Origin: Methanomicrobiales archaeon
Lineage (GTDB): Archaea > Halobacteriota > Methanomicrobia > Methanomicrobiales > Methanoculleaceae
NCBI GenBank assembly: GCA_012521035.1
Contig: JAAYND010000061.1
Location: 1 to 5,619, forward strand
Length of the DNA: 5,619 nucleotides
Direction of reading: 5' to 3'
Under the pieces are notes generated by a model. The model was not told the DNA's origin, ran no database searches, and saw nothing but the letters and a program-made list of their open reading frames with translations. Both the position numbers and the translations under genes were made by a program. Positions within the stretch are counted from its first letter, which is position 1; the number at the start of each line of letters is the position of its first letter. Shown here piece after piece: positions 5,160 through 5,619 of this stretch.

Positions 5160-5619
5160 TGGAACCACCTCGCATGGTCCCGACGAGGGACATCTTCGCC
5201 ATCACTTTGATGAGGATTGCGCCTCCTGCCATCATGACCCCGAAGAGCCAGTATTCGGGGAGGAACATGAAGACGAAGAACGCCCCTATCCAGATCGCCC
5301 ATGCGTAGCCGCTCACGGTCTCGATCAGCTCAAACTGTTCGGCGTGGTCCCGGCACATGAAGTAGAAGACCGCACCGACTGCGGCGACCACACCGCCGGT
5401 GAACCCGGAGAGGACGATCCCGTATGCGACGAGGATCAGGGCGAGGATGCCGGGTGCGCTATCCATTATCTCGATACGGAACGCGGGCTCTGCAGGAGGT
5501 TTCCGGAGACCCTCTTTTGCTATGTAGACCTCGGAGACCGCCATGAGTTCGGATATCCCGACGACGAGGCCGGGGAGGATGAGCGCCTCGGCGAGATCGG
5601 TTGCGACAAGCGCGATCAG
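5152..5619 (-). CDS. ehaG: Eha membrane subunit G, C-terminal 155 residues (partial)
   Basis: The reading frame is open to the right edge of the window and reads LIALVATDLAEALILPGLVV, then GISEL, before the first in-window Met at 5544. That Met is internal rather than the start, because the sequence upstream of it is hydrophobic, family-like and uninterrupted. Three or four membrane segments follow, with a conserved-looking loop FELIETVSGY and a short cytoplasmic-type tail MRGGSNV. The position directly before ehaH fits EhaG, an integral membrane subunit of about 220 residues as I recall, so roughly the first third is missing. The role is structural or in ion translocation; no cofactor motif is seen. 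It lies upstream of everything else here, so the operon begins outside the window. Confidence 0.8.
   Translation of the reverse strand: MIALVATDLAEALILPGLVVGISELMAVSEVYIAKEGLRKPPAEPAFRIEIMDSAPGILALILVAYGIVLSGFTGGVVAAVGAVFYFMCRDHAEQFELIETVSGYAWAIWIGAFFVFMFLPEYWLFGVMMAGGAILIKVMAKMSLVGTMRGGSNV
5164..5171 (-). promoter_or_regulatory. Shine-Dalgarno site that sets the ehaH start
   Basis: GAGGTGGT on the minus strand, 4 bases before ATG 5159. An in-frame GTG (5166-5168) lies within it, so this site decides the start in favour of the ATG and gives a protein three residues shorter than the longest frame. Confidence 0.7.

Noticed and set aside
5160..5168. GTG at 5168 as the start of ehaH
   Set aside because: The codon lies within the GAGGTGGT ribosome site that serves the ATG at 5159.
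5152..5544. A complete 130-codon gene starting at ATG 5544
   Set aside because: The frame continues without a stop to the window edge with hydrophobic, family-like sequence, so the Met is internal to a truncated ehaG.
1..5619. Promoter, terminator, mobile element, CRISPR array or tRNA in the window
   Set aside because: The longest non-coding gap is 10 bases. No repeats with spacers, transposase motifs or RNA gene features were seen.

Overview
The window is a single, tightly packed minus-strand operon segment from a hydrogenotrophic methanogenic archaeon. The evidence is a run of energy-converting hydrogenase A (Eha) genes followed directly by two formylmethanofuran dehydrogenase (Fwd/Fmd) genes. 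These families belong to the CO2-reducing methanogenesis pathway. The high GC content and this gene arrangement suggest a Methanomicrobiales member, possibly Methanoculleus-like. That taxonomic call is inference; the methanogen call is firm.

In transcription order (from the right edge to the left) the genes are: ehaG (5' part outside the window), ehaH, ehaI, ehaJ, ehaL, ehaM, ehaN (hydrogenase small subunit), ehaO (hydrogenase large subunit), a four-cluster polyferredoxin, fwdD, and the first 91 codons of fwdB. There is no intergenic gap above 10 bases. Most junctions are 4-base stop/start overlaps (ATGA or GTGA), so translation is probably coupled throughout. No promoter, terminator, RNA gene, mobile element or CRISPR array is visible, and the plus strand holds only shadow frames.

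Region by region: 3186-5619 encodes the membrane arm (EhaG, antiporter-like EhaH, EhaI, NuoH/EchB-like EhaJ, EhaL). Region 1266-3189 encodes the soluble part (EhaM, and the EhaN/EhaO catalytic pair with one proximal [4Fe-4S] cluster and a [NiFe] site). Region 650-1255 encodes a ferredoxin-type subunit whose first half looks like NuoI/EchF and whose second half looks like FwdF. Region 1-653 encodes the MGD-binding subunits of formylmethanofuran dehydrogenase.

Taken together, the segment could make a path in which ion-motive force drives H2 oxidation at EhaNO. The low-potential electrons would pass through the polyferredoxin to FwdB/D for reductive fixation of CO2 onto methanofuran. The gene order supports this coupling, but a physical Eha-Fwd complex is an inference. 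The families are known. The points worth a second look are the fused-looking polyferredoxin, the Eha-Fwd co-operon, and the absence of an ehaK-like gene between ehaJ and ehaL.
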